NCBI GenBank assembly: GCA_028276215.1
Contig: JAPYWT010000141.1
Location: 1 to 6,567, forward strand
From: Thermoflexus sp.
GTDB taxonomy: Bacteria; Chloroflexota; Anaerolineae; B4-G1; DUEL01
Direction of reading: 5' to 3'
DNA: 6,567 nucleotides
In this document: piece by piece, positions 6,395-6,567 of the stretch
Layout of the letters: every line of letters starts with the position of its first letter
Numbering within the stretch: the stretch's first letter is position 1
Translations under genes and position numbers: made by a program
The notes under the pieces: model-generated
Told to the model about the DNA's origin: nothing
The model's database searches: none
Seen by the model: the letters and a program-made list of their open reading frames with translations, nothing else

Positions 6395-6567
6395 TTTCGC
6401 CTCGGGAGTTTAAGGTTCCAACACCGGGATCACACGATTACACACCTAGACGCAAAAAGGAACCAGCGATAATAAAAAAGTAATAATATGCATCATGCCC
6501 TCCGAAATCGGCGACATAAGGTATTAGCTAAACCTTGGCGGATTACCTTTAAACCATAAGGTAACTG
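6395..6567 (-). promoter_or_regulatory. AT-rich leader upstream of the cluster
   Basis: The 173 bases before the first gene contain no recognisable coding sequence and are AT-rich, especially 6470-6490 (runs of TAATAA and an A6 tract). This is the expected place for the operon promoter, and TATTAT hexamers occur on the minus strand, but I find no -35/-10 pair with good sequence and spacing. A minus-strand frame entering from the right edge reads 24 codons to a TGA near 6493 and matches no family I know; it could in principle be the tail of an upstream gene. Confidence 0.4.
6515..6564. repeat. repeated CATAAGGTA with inverted copies
   Basis: CATAAGGTA occurs at 6515-6523 and again at 6555-6563, 40 bases apart. 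TTACCTT (6543-6549) is the exact reverse complement of AAGGTAA (6558-6564), with an eight-base gap, and AACCTT (6530-6535) partly complements the first copy. The arrangement could be operator sites or small hairpins in the leader. The motifs are short and AT-rich, so chance remains possible. Confidence 0.45.

Overview
The window holds a single minus-strand gene cluster for building a surface glycan or glycolipid. It contains five glycosyltransferase genes of several kinds, one zinc-ribbon methyltransferase, and a short fragment of a sixth glycosyltransferase gene. I found no plausible plus-strand gene, no RNA gene, no CRISPR array and no insertion sequence. The organism is a bacterium with fairly high GC in most genes and Shine-Dalgarno-led, tightly packed genes. 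The style of the proteins (N-termini such as MKICLDLSPAVHQHAGLGRYA, a bacterial PIG-V-like protein, a GT4 with the SCTTRVWKEQFGR motif) reminds me of Chloroflexota/Anaerolineae-type genomes. That is an impression only, not a database result.

Layout in the direction of transcription (right to left): 6567-6395 is an AT-rich leader with short repeats. 6394-5527 is a GT2 gene of the WaaE/KdtX type broken by one frameshift near 5895. 5505-4594 is a class I SAM methyltransferase with a CxxC...CxxC N-terminus. 4597-3488 is a GT4 glycosyltransferase whose GTG start overlaps the methyltransferase stop. 3472-2270 is a polytopic membrane mannosyltransferase of the PIG-V type. 2259-2104 is a 51-codon remnant of a GT4 N-terminus. 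2064-1225 is a GT2 rhamnosyltransferase-like gene. 1228-1 is a second GT4 gene, starting in an ATGA overlap and still open at the left edge of the window.

All gaps are under 50 bases and two junctions overlap by four bases, so the genes are probably cotranscribed. A reasonable reading is stepwise assembly of an oligosaccharide: cytoplasmic GT2 and GT4 enzymes add sugars from nucleotide donors, the membrane enzyme adds one from a polyprenyl-linked donor, and the methyltransferase modifies or caps a sugar. No flippase, polymerase or nucleotide-sugar synthesis gene lies in the window, so the final product (O-antigen, exopolysaccharide, glycolipid) cannot be named.

The irregular points are the frameshift, the GT4 remnant, and a markedly AT-richer tract from about 1240 to 3605 that begins inside the 3' end of one GT4 gene. 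Together they suggest a cluster reshuffled by recombination. I see no convincing new type of biological system here.
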